NCBI GenBank assembly: GCA_038227745.1
Contig: JBBRPS010000188.1
Coordinates: 1-14,056, forward strand
Source of the DNA: DASPXY01 sp038227745
GTDB taxonomy: Bacteria > Planctomycetota > Planctomycetia > Gemmatales > Gemmataceae
Reading direction: 5' to 3'
DNA: 14,056 nucleotides
In this document: piece by piece, positions 1 to 6,387 of the stretch
Position numbering within the stretch: position 1 is the stretch's first letter
Layout: the number at the start of each line of letters is the position of its first letter
Program-made: the position numbers and the translations under genes
Notes under the pieces: generated by a model
What the model was told of the DNA's origin: nothing
Seen by the model: the letters and a program-made list of their open reading frames with translations, nothing else
Databases searched by the model: none

Positions 1-10
1 CGACCGGAGA

Positions 11-67
11 GACACAAGCCCGACGCGCCAGCGAGGGGATCCCTCGCTGGCGCGTCGGGCTTGTGTC
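11..67. repeat. Palindromic repeat, copy 1 (27-bp arms)
   Basis: The left arm (11-37, beginning gacacaagcccgacgcgcc) pairs without mismatch with the right arm (41-67) around a 3-base centre, gat. The core carries one extra G compared with the other two copies at 4348-4411 and 10591-10664. It lies 18 bases past the stop codon of the minus-strand recQ gene, so as RNA it would form a very strong hairpin at the 3' end of that transcript. There is no U-run, so it may act as a terminator or mRNA stabiliser without being a classical intrinsic terminator. No transposase is nearby. Confidence 0.9.
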
Positions 68-85
68 CTTCGCCGAGGTCCGCGG

Positions 86-2353
86 TCACCCGGCGCCGTC
101 GGTTGGCGCCGCCGCCCCCGTGCCCGCCGTCAGGTGGGCGAGCACCAGCCGGATCTCGTCGTAGGACACCTGCTCGCCGAGCTGCAGGTAGATCGGCTTG
201 AGCCGCTCGCTGCCGACCTGCCGCGCCGCCATCGCGATGCGCTGGTAAACGGCGTCCGGCACCCACGGCGCGATGGACTTCGGCCGCTCCTCGCGGACGT
301 ACTCGCCCAGGAAGTCCATGACGGTGCTGCGCGCCCGCCCGGTCTGGTGCATCACGTCCTCGATCGCCGCCCCCTGGCGAAACTGCTCGAACGCCAGCGT
401 GCGCTGCGGGTTGGGCCGCGCGGGTGTCTTCCGCGGCTCCTCGACCTTCAGGGGCGCAGGGGCGTTGTCCAGCGACAGGCCGCGGGCATCGCTGTGCTCG
501 CGGATCGTCTCGAGGAAGGCCTGGCCGAACTCGCGCAGCTTGACCTCGCCGACGCCGTAGACCAGCCGCATCCGCTCCGGACTCGACGGCCGCACCCGCG
601 CCAGCTCGCGCAGCGTGTGGTCGCCGAAGACCATGTACGGCTCCAGCTGGCGCTCCTGGGCCAGCCGCCGCCGCAGCCCCCGCAGTTCCTCGAACAGGCC
701 GCGGTCCACGCCCTCCCAGGACGCCGCCTCGGCCCGGGTCTTCTCCGCCTTCTCGCCCTTCTTGCGGCGCACCAGCTGCAGCAGCCGCACCTCGCGCTGG
801 CCGCGCATTACCTCCCACGACGCCGGGTTCAGGCCCAGGATCGGCACCGTCTTGCCGTTCGACAGCGACACCGCGTTCTGCTGCAGCACCTTCTGGCTGA
901 TGAGCTGATAGATCCAGTCGCGGAGGTCCACCGTGCGCTGGTCCTTGAGGATGCCGAACGTCGTCAGATTGTCGTGGCCGAACTTGCGCACCTTCTCATC
1001 GTCCTCGCCGCGCAGCACGCTGATGACGTAGCCGATCCCGAAACGCTCCTTCACGCGGGCCACGCACGACAGGATCTTCTGCGCCATCACCCGCGCGTCG
1101 GCCAACTCCGCCGTGTCGCCCAGGCACAGGTCGCAGTGGCCGCAGTTCTCCGTCTCGAAAGCCTGGCCGAAGTGCTCGACCAGCGCCCGGTGCCGGCAGA
1201 CCACGCCGCGGCAAAAGCGGTCGATGTCCTCGAGGTGCTTCATCACCGTCGGCAGGAACGACGGATCGACGCTGGCCTCCTGCGCGTTCTTCTCCAGGAT
1301 GGACTTCCAGGTCATCAGGTCGGCGCCGGAGTGCAGGAGGATGCACTCCGCCTCGTCGCCGTCGCGGCCGGCCCGCCCGGTCTCCTGCTGGTAGTGCTCC
1401 AGCGACTTCGGCATGGCCGTGTGCATGACGAAGCGGATGTTCGAGCGGTCGATGCCCATGCCGAACGCGATGGTGGCGACGATCAGGTTGCACTCCTCGT
1501 CGGCGAAGGCGTTCTGGGCGGTGCGGCGCTCCTCGCTGCTGAGGCCGGCGTGGTAGCGGCGGGCGTTGTAGCCGTGCTGCTGGAGGATGGCCGTGAGGTC
1601 CTCCACGTCGCGCTGGAACGAGCAGTAGATGATTCCGGGGTCGTCGCGGTGGCGCTCCAGCACTTCCAGCACCTGCTTCGTGCGGTCGTGGCGCGGCAGG
1701 ACGCGGTAGGTCAGGTTGGGCCGGTCGAAGTTGCCGACCAGCACCTCCGGGTCTTTCAGGGCGAGCTGGGCGGCGATGTCGCGGCGGACCTGCTCGGTCG
1801 CCGTCGCCGTGTAGGCGTGGACCGACGCCGCGGGGAACAGCTCCTTGATGCGGTTGAGCTGGCGGTACTCGGGGCGGAAATCGTGGCCCCAGTGGCTGAT
1901 GCAGTGCGCCTCGTCGATGGCGAAGGTGCGGACGCCGACGCGCTTCAGGAGCTGGTAAAAGTCGGTGTTGACGAGCCGCTCCGGCGAGACGAACAGGAGG
2001 CGGATGGTCCCCTGGCGCACGTCCATCTCGTAGCTGGAGCGCTCCCCGGCGGACTGCGAGCTGTCGAGCTGGATAGCGGGCACGCCGCAGGCCTGCAGGC
2101 CGTCCACCTGGTCCTTCATCAGGGCGATGAGCGGCGAGACGACGACGGTCAGCTCGCCGCGCAGCACGGCGGGCGCCTGGTAACACAGCGACTTGCCGCC
2201 GCCCGTCGGCAGCACCACGACCGAGTCGCGCCCTTGCAGCACGGCCCGCATGGCCGGCTCTTGCAGCGGCCGGAAGGTGCGATAGCCCCAGTGGCGCTCG
2301 ATGACCTGCTTGAGGTCGTCCAGGGAGTGGTCAGGCGACGTCGGGGGAAGCAT
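86..2353 (-). CDS. recQ: ATP-dependent DNA helicase RecQ
   Basis: RecQ is a 3'-5' superfamily 2 DNA helicase of recombination and replication-fork repair, acting in the cytoplasm. The 755-aa product has all the family landmarks: motif 0 around residues 23-31 (GYRTFRPLQ), Walker A TGGGKS at 50-55, DEAH at 147-150, TATAT at 182-186, motif V FGMGID at 297-302 and motif VI QQETGRAGRDG at 322-332. The zinc-binding site follows with Cys386, Cys404, Cys407 and Cys410. A winged-helix RQC region lies at about 413-520 and an HRDC-like domain at about 550-625. An extra C-terminal helical, HTH-like domain spans about 645-740, as in longer RecQ proteins. The start is backed by an AAGGAG ribosome site at 2363-2368, nine bases upstream. 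It follows a TolC gene on the same strand after a 108-base gap; a functional link is not evident. The reading frame is intact. Confidence 0.96.
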   Translation of the reverse strand: MLPPTSPDHSLDDLKQVIERHWGYRTFRPLQEPAMRAVLQGRDSVVVLPTGGGKSLCYQAPAVLRGELTVVVSPLIALMKDQVDGLQACGVPAIQLDSSQSAGERSSYEMDVRQGTIRLLFVSPERLVNTDFYQLLKRVGVRTFAIDEAHCISHWGHDFRPEYRQLNRIKELFPAASVHAYTATATEQVRRDIAAQLALKDPEVLVGNFDRPNLTYRVLPRHDRTKQVLEVLERHRDDPGIIYCSFQRDVEDLTAILQQHGYNARRYHAGLSSEERRTAQNAFADEECNLIVATIAFGMGIDRSNIRFVMHTAMPKSLEHYQQETGRAGRDGDEAECILLHSGADLMTWKSILEKNAQEASVDPSFLPTVMKHLEDIDRFCRGVVCRHRALVEHFGQAFETENCGHCDLCLGDTAELADARVMAQKILSCVARVKERFGIGYVISVLRGEDDEKVRKFGHDNLTTFGILKDQRTVDLRDWIYQLISQKVLQQNAVSLSNGKTVPILGLNPASWEVMRGQREVRLLQLVRRKKGEKAEKTRAEAASWEGVDRGLFEELRGLRRRLAQERQLEPYMVFGDHTLRELARVRPSSPERMRLVYGVGEVKLREFGQAFLETIREHSDARGLSLDNAPAPLKVEEPRKTPARPNPQRTLAFEQFRQGAAIEDVMHQTGRARSTVMDFLGEYVREERPKSIAPWVPDAVYQRIAMAARQVGSERLKPIYLQLGEQVSYDEIRLVLAHLTAGTGAAAPTDGAG

Positions 2354-2422
2354 GGCGGCAATCTCCTTAAGCTGTCACCTTACCCGACATCCGTACACAC
2401 TTCCAGAGCGGATGGTCGGGAC

Positions 2423-2450
2423 CGGCGAAAGCCGACGGGTGGCGACCCGT
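2423..2450 (-). terminator. Tandem small hairpins after the TolC gene
   Basis: Two adjacent inverted repeats fill part of the gap between the TolC stop and recQ. One is 2423-2434 (cggc/gccg arms around a 4-base loop). The other is 2435-2450 (acgggt/acccgt arms around a 4-base loop). They could form a short 3' structure on the TolC transcript, but no T-run follows, so termination is only a guess. Confidence 0.3.
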
Positions 2451-2461
2451 GAGCTTGCCGC

Positions 2462-4234
2462 TCAATCCGGCGCGCCCTTTTCCCGGTCGCGGTCGAGGAC
2501 CGGCAGGAGGTTTGGCGGCAGCAGCACCGCCGCCGCCGCCGGCGCGACCTGGGATGCTTCCACGGGAGGCAAGATCGTCCCCTGCAGCGGCCCCGGTAAG
2601 GTCCCGCCGGGCGCCGGGCAACTGTCGTGGCCCGGCGGGTACAGCTCGTCCACCTGCAGCAGGGTCACCAGGTCCACCACGGCCGTCCACTGGGTGCCCA
2701 GCAGCGCCAGGTATGTCCCGAGGGTGTTGGCGATGGCCTGCTGGGCGTTGACGATGTCCGCATAGCTGATCTTTTCCGGCTCCTGCTGGAAGCGCTCGCG
2801 GATGGCCCGGTAAACGCGGACCTGGTTGCCCAGGATCCGCTCGCGGAACTGCTCGACCTGGGTCTTGTTGGTCAGGTAGCGCTCGTAAGCGTCGGCCAGG
2901 CTCTGGATCAGGCCGTTGCGCGTGGCGGTCAGGTCCTCCTGCGCCCGCGCCATCTGCGCCCTGGCCTGGAGGATGTTGCCCTGGTTGCGGTCCCAGACGG
3001 GCACCGCGAAGCCGATCTGCAGATTGAACTGGTCGTTCGCGGTCGCGTTGTCGTGCTGCCACACGAAGTTGGTCGCCACGTCGGGCAGGCGCGTCACCTC
3101 CGCCAGGCGCAGGCTGTACCTGGCCTTCAGGATGGTGTTCTCGGCGGTCAGGAGGTTCGTGTGGACGGCGAGCATCTGGGCGCGGGAGGAGTCGTGGGCG
3201 AAACAGGGGGCCGGGGCGTCGGCGCGTCCGGCCACTGCGGTACACGGCAGGTCGGGAAGGCCCATCGTGGCGGCGAGCTGCTTCCACGCCGAGATGGAGT
3301 GGTTGCGCGCCTGGATGAGGTTGTTGCGCGCCAGCACGGCGTAGACGTAGAGCTGGAATGGCTCGTAGGGGGCGGCCTGGGCACCCTTGACCTGGCGGAC
3401 CTGGATGCGGAACGCCTCGTCGGTCAGCTCGGCCAGGGCACGCGACACCCGGATGGACTCCTCGGCGACGAGCACGGCGAAGTAGCCCGCCCGCACCCTG
3501 GAGATCAGATCGACCTGGGCGGCGCGGAGGGCGACCTCGGCATTGAGGACGTCCATGCCGGACGCGGCGCGGGCCAGCTCCAGTTTCCCGCCCGTCTTGA
3601 TGAGCTGGTTGAGGTAGAACCCCTGCTGGCCGACGTTGTTCGTCGGGGCGGGGCCGGGCTGCACCTGGTCGGCCTCGTAACCGAAGGTCGGGTTCGGGTG
3701 CAGACCCGCCTGCAGGGCGGCGCCGCGCGCGGCGCCGACGTCCTGGGCGGCGCGGCGGAGCGTCGGGCTGTGCGCGCGCGCCAGCTTCTGCAGGTCCGCC
3801 AGCGTCAGCGCCGTACCGCCGGGGCCGGGTGGCGGCTGGATCTCCTCCCCCAGAGGCGGCAGGCCCGGGTAGAGCTTGTCGATGGCCTTGTCGCGCTCGG
3901 CCTGATCCTTCCTGTCGAGGGGCGGCAGGCGGATCGGCGGGGCCTCGGAGCCGGGGATGGCCGGCGGGATCGTCAGCAGATCCGGGGCTTTTCCCGGCGG
4001 CAGGCCCTTGTCGCCCTCCTGCTTCCGCGGCGGCGGCGCTTGCTCGGGTGGCGTCTCGGCGGTAGCGACAACCGGACGGAGGGGACCGAGGGTCGCGGCC
4101 GCGGTGACGTCGGTCGGCAGCGTCGCGTGGACAGCGTGCATCGGGTCCTGGTAGTGGGGCATACACCCGGAGAGGAGCAGCCCCGGCCAGAGAATCGCCG
4201 ACCACCCCCCCCACCGCCTCGCTGCCCGGGACAT
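2462..4234 (-). CDS. TolC-family outer-membrane efflux lipoprotein
   Basis: This is an outer-membrane factor of the TolC/CzcC type, which forms the exit duct of tripartite efflux pumps. The 590-aa product starts with a lipoprotein signal (residues 1-23, lipobox LSGC, Cys24). A proline-rich linker of about 110 residues follows. The outer-membrane efflux repeats cover about residues 145-530, with long amphipathic helices rich in Ala, Gln and Arg. The family hallmark VPVWDRNQGNI is at about 411-421. A further proline-rich tail ends the protein. An ATG 12 codons upstream is possible, but the one at 4234 has a strong GGAGGAGGG ribosome site and puts the signal peptide at the N-terminus. No inner-membrane pump or membrane-fusion partner is in the window, so the substrate is unknown. 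The WDRNQGNI motif recalls metal-efflux CzcC relatives, which is only a hint. Confidence 0.9.
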   Translation of the reverse strand: MSRAARRWGGWSAILWPGLLLSGCMPHYQDPMHAVHATLPTDVTAAATLGPLRPVVATAETPPEQAPPPRKQEGDKGLPPGKAPDLLTIPPAIPGSEAPPIRLPPLDRKDQAERDKAIDKLYPGLPPLGEEIQPPPGPGGTALTLADLQKLARAHSPTLRRAAQDVGAARGAALQAGLHPNPTFGYEADQVQPGPAPTNNVGQQGFYLNQLIKTGGKLELARAASGMDVLNAEVALRAAQVDLISRVRAGYFAVLVAEESIRVSRALAELTDEAFRIQVRQVKGAQAAPYEPFQLYVYAVLARNNLIQARNHSISAWKQLAATMGLPDLPCTAVAGRADAPAPCFAHDSSRAQMLAVHTNLLTAENTILKARYSLRLAEVTRLPDVATNFVWQHDNATANDQFNLQIGFAVPVWDRNQGNILQARAQMARAQEDLTATRNGLIQSLADAYERYLTNKTQVEQFRERILGNQVRVYRAIRERFQQEPEKISYADIVNAQQAIANTLGTYLALLGTQWTAVVDLVTLLQVDELYPPGHDSCPAPGGTLPGPLQGTILPPVEASQVAPAAAAVLLPPNLLPVLDRDREKGAPD

Positions 4235-4241
4235 AGCGCAA

Positions 4242-4250
4242 CCCTCCTCC
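4242..4250 (-). promoter_or_regulatory. Ribosome binding site that sets the TolC start
   Basis: On the minus strand this reads GGAGGAGGG and ends seven bases before the ATG at 4234. It lies inside the longer open frame from 4270, so it argues for the shorter start. Confidence 0.75.
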
Positions 4251-4283
4251 GCACAGTCCGTGCGTATCATCTGTATCGGTTAG

Positions 4284-4309
4284 AGGGGCTGAAAACTTCA
4301 GCAGCCCCT
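4284..4309 (-). promoter_or_regulatory. Hairpin in the TolC 5' leader
   Basis: Arms aggggctg (4284-4291) and cagcccct (4302-4309) pair perfectly around a 10-base loop, about 50 bases upstream of the TolC start. It may be an upstream terminator remnant, an operator or a leader structure. I found no convincing -35/-10 pair for TolC. Confidence 0.4.
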
Positions 4310-4329
4310 GAACCGCGCGGAGAATGGGC

Positions 4330-4353
4330 AAAGTCCGAGGGTGGAGGGGGTCA
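4330..4353. repeat. 24-bp direct repeat, left copy
   Basis: The 24 bases starting aaagtccgaggg are identical to 4431-4454. The two copies bracket the palindrome at 4348-4411, and the last six bases of this copy already form the outer part of its left arm. The bases outside the 24 differ. Confidence 0.9.
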
Positions 4354-4411
4354 TACAAGCCCGACGCGCCAGCGAGGGATCCCTCGCTGGCGCGTCGGGC
4401 TTGTATGACCC
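4348..4411. repeat. Palindromic repeat, copy 2 (perfect 64 bp)
   Basis: Two 32-base arms (4348-4379 and 4380-4411) are exact reverse complements with no loop and a GGATCC centre. The inner 50 bases (acaag...cttgt) match the element at 11-67 apart from one base. The outer seven bases of each arm (gggtcat / atgaccc) are specific to this locus yet still pair. It lies 40 bases past the stop of the minus-strand gene at 4452-5837. Confidence 0.93.
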
Positions 4412-4430
4412 TCTTCGGTGCCGGGGTAAT

Positions 4431-4454
4431 AAAGTCCGAGGGTGGAGGGGGTCA
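4431..4454. repeat. 24-bp direct repeat, right copy
   Basis: It is identical to 4330-4353. Its last three bases are the stop codon (TGA on the minus strand) of the DUF4198/DUF3386-like gene. This copy is therefore probably the original sequence and the left copy the duplicated one. Confidence 0.9.
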
Positions 4455-5837
4455 GCGCAGCAGCTTGTGGTTCGTCAGCGTGATCTGCCGCGCTTCCAGG
4501 GCACTCGTGGCCACCCCCGGCGCCTGCCCCGCGGGCGCGGCGGTGACCACCAGCAAGACGTGCGGGAGATCGACCGCCCCGACGCGCCGCCAGCTCTGGT
4601 GGAACGCCTGCGCGCTCTTCAGCGCCCCCGCCTTCAGGTCCCAGTTATTGACGATGTAAGAGGTCGGCAAATGCTTCTTCTCCGGCGTGAGGCGGTTCTC
4701 GAGGACCGTGATGGTGAAGCGGAAGTCCTTCATCTGCCGGTTCACCTCGAGGATCTGCCGATCGCGGATGCGGTAGCCGGAGTGCAATTCGTCGTTCAGC
4801 ACGCGGATCGCGCGCCCCAGCGGGTGGGCGACGTTGTCGTCGGCGAAGGCGCACGGCGTGTCGCGCTCGGCGCTGGTGTCCAGGCGGTGTTCCACCAGCG
4901 AGCGGAGCTGCCGCTGCGCCCAGGCCTTCGCCGCGGCGTCCGGCAGCTCCACCTTCACCGCGCCGTCGGCCGCCACGTGGAGCCGGCCGTGGACGACCTT
5001 GCCGTCGTGGTTGACTTCGAGGTCGGCGCTGAAGCCGGGGAAGTTCTCCCAGTTGGCGCGGGCCGCCCGGGCGTCGCGCAGCAACTTGGTGGCCAGCGGA
5101 TCGACTTTCGGCTGGACCGCGGCGCCGCGGGAAGCACCGCGGCCGGCGGCCTTCGTCACCGCGAAGACGAGCGTTGCGTAGTGGCGCGACTCCTTGTACT
5201 TCTTGCCGCCCTCCTCACCACCCTTCGCCTCGACGTGCCGGGCGCGGATGGCGTACAGCCCGCCCTCCTTCGGCTGCTCCAGTTTGAAAGTGCCCTCCAT
5301 GTCGGTCGTGGTTTCGATGGCGGTTTCGTGGCCTGGCGGCAGCAGCGCCACCTCGGCGCCGGCGAGCGGCTTGCCCTGCCACAGCACGCGCGCCCGGGGC
5401 TTGTCCTCGATCGGCACGATGTCCAGGGCCAGGCGCGCCGTCGGCTGGGAAAAGGCCTCCGGCGAGCCCTTCAGCCCCGCCCCCACCAGCGCCCTGGCGT
5501 GGTACGTCAGCAGGAACGGCTCGGCCTTGCCGCGCTGCGTGACGCCGTAGCGGCACACGCCGGCCACCACGCTGCCGCCCTTGCCGGGGACCGAGACGAG
5601 GTAAGCGTCCTTGCCGAGCGTCGCCTTCAGGGGCGTGGCCTTGCCGGCCGTGACGACGAACAGCTCGGTCTTCGCGATTTTGGTTACCGGCACCTTGGCG
5701 TCGGGCTGCAGGTCGTCGCTGAAGACCACCTGGGCTTCGGGCTTACCGCCGCGGTCCGGGACGATCCAGACGAAGTGCGCCCGGGCGGGCAGGGCGAATG
5801 CGGACAGGAGCAGGAGGGTACCGCACCAGCGTTTCAT
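4452..5837 (-). CDS. Secreted DUF4198 + DUF3386-like fusion protein
   Basis: The 461-aa product has a signal peptide (residues 1-20, cut after ALPARA) that would leave His21 as the mature N-terminus (HFVWIVPD). That start is typical of DUF4198 proteins, which are periplasmic and often linked with metal (nickel/cobalt) handling. The DUF4198-like beta-rich part covers about 21-227, including a carboxypeptidase-regulatory-like stretch (GKPLAGAEVALLPPG, then TTTDMEGTFKLE). After a short linker the second half (about 247-455) resembles DUF3386, a family I know mostly from cyanobacteria and plants (ARANWENFPGFSADLEV, then GYRIRDRQILEVNRQM). A GAGGA ribosome site lies eight bases before the ATG. A weak -10-like TAAGAT is at 5892-5897 on the minus strand. 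Function is unknown; extracytoplasmic metal or ligand binding is an inference. The domain matches are from memory. Confidence 0.8.
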   Translation of the reverse strand: MKRWCGTLLLLSAFALPARAHFVWIVPDRGGKPEAQVVFSDDLQPDAKVPVTKIAKTELFVVTAGKATPLKATLGKDAYLVSVPGKGGSVVAGVCRYGVTQRGKAEPFLLTYHARALVGAGLKGSPEAFSQPTARLALDIVPIEDKPRARVLWQGKPLAGAEVALLPPGHETAIETTTDMEGTFKLEQPKEGGLYAIRARHVEAKGGEEGGKKYKESRHYATLVFAVTKAAGRGASRGAAVQPKVDPLATKLLRDARAARANWENFPGFSADLEVNHDGKVVHGRLHVAADGAVKVELPDAAAKAWAQRQLRSLVEHRLDTSAERDTPCAFADDNVAHPLGRAIRVLNDELHSGYRIRDRQILEVNRQMKDFRFTITVLENRLTPEKKHLPTSYIVNNWDLKAGALKSAQAFHQSWRRVGAVDLPHVLLVVTAAPAGQAPGVATSALEARQITLTNHKLLR

Positions 5838-5930
5838 CGGACAGTCCTCGCAGTTGGGGGTTGCACAAGGGCGACGTGGCCGCGGAGAGTCATCTTACGC
5901 CGCGCCGCCGGCCTCGCCCAACACCGCGGG

Positions 5931-5955
5931 CCAATCCCCTTACCGCCAATAGAAT
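5931..5955 (+). promoter_or_regulatory. Promoter-like motif upstream of the TPR gene
   Basis: CCAATCCCCT (5931-5940) is followed nine bases later by TAGAAT (5950-5955), 41 bases before the ATG. No -35 hexamer sits at the usual distance. The same arrangement, 9 of 10 bases plus TAGAAT, occurs at 10703-10728. TAGAAT overlaps the loop and right arm of a small inverted repeat (cgcca/tggcg, 5944-5959). Confidence 0.45.
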
Positions 5956-5996
5956 GGCGACGGGCGACCCGGTTTCTCCGACGGAGGCGCGAACCG

Positions 5997-6314
5997 ATGA
6001 ACGGCAAGACGCGGATCGAGAAGCTCCAGGCCATGCTGGCGGCGGACCCGAACGACGCGGAGCTGCACTACATGGTGGCGATGGAGCACGCCAGCCTCGG
6101 CGACGATGCCCAGGCGGTGCGCTGCTTCCAGGAACTGCTGGCGTGCAGCCCCGACTACCCGCCCGCCTACCACCAGGCGGGCCGGGTACTGCACCGCCTG
6201 GGTCGGATCGACGAGGCCCGCGACGTGCTGCAGCGCGGTATCCCGGTGGCGCTCAAACGCGGTAACGAGCACGCCGCCGGCGAGATGCAGGGGCTGCTGG
6301 AAAACCTCGACTGA
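5997..6314 (+). CDS. Small TPR-repeat protein
   Basis: This 105-aa protein is almost entirely two tetratricopeptide repeats, at about residues 21-54 (ELHYMVAMEHASLGDDAQAV...) and 55-88 (PPAYHQAGRVLHRLGRIDEA...), after a short N-terminal helix. TPRs are helical scaffolds for protein-protein contacts; the partner is unknown. It has no signal peptide or membrane segment, so it should be cytoplasmic. The ATG is chosen for the GGAGG site at 5983-5987, nine bases upstream. A much longer open frame runs in from 4341, but it only shadows the gene on the other strand. The gene is divergent from the DUF4198-type gene and is followed after 73 bases by the muramidase fusion gene, possibly co-transcribed. 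Confidence 0.85.
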   Translation: MNGKTRIEKLQAMLAADPNDAELHYMVAMEHASLGDDAQAVRCFQELLACSPDYPPAYHQAGRVLHRLGRIDEARDVLQRGIPVALKRGNEHAAGEMQGLLENLD

Positions 6315-6387
6315 CTCGCGCGCGGACCGCGACACGGGGCCGGCTTGCCGTTTCGCGCTCGCGCCGCCCTCGCAACGAGTATCTCCC

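Noticed and set aside
134..2452. Long plus-strand open frame (772 codons) opposite recQ
   Set aside because: It lies wholly on the antisense of a clear RecQ gene, is rich in His, Arg, Leu and Ala with no domain, and is a GC-driven shadow.
4235..4270. Earlier ATG for the TolC gene
   Set aside because: It would bury the lipoprotein signal peptide 12 residues in, and the strong ribosome site lies downstream of it.
4324..4659. Short ORFs reading through the palindromes (SPTRQRGIP-type peptides)
   Set aside because: The peptide is the translation of the palindromic repeat, a familiar annotation artefact, with no ribosome site or domain.
6106..6387. Upstream start for the muramidase fusion protein
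   Set aside because: It overlaps the TPR gene in another frame and encodes an Arg/Cys-rich shadow; the ATG at 6388 gives a good signal peptide.
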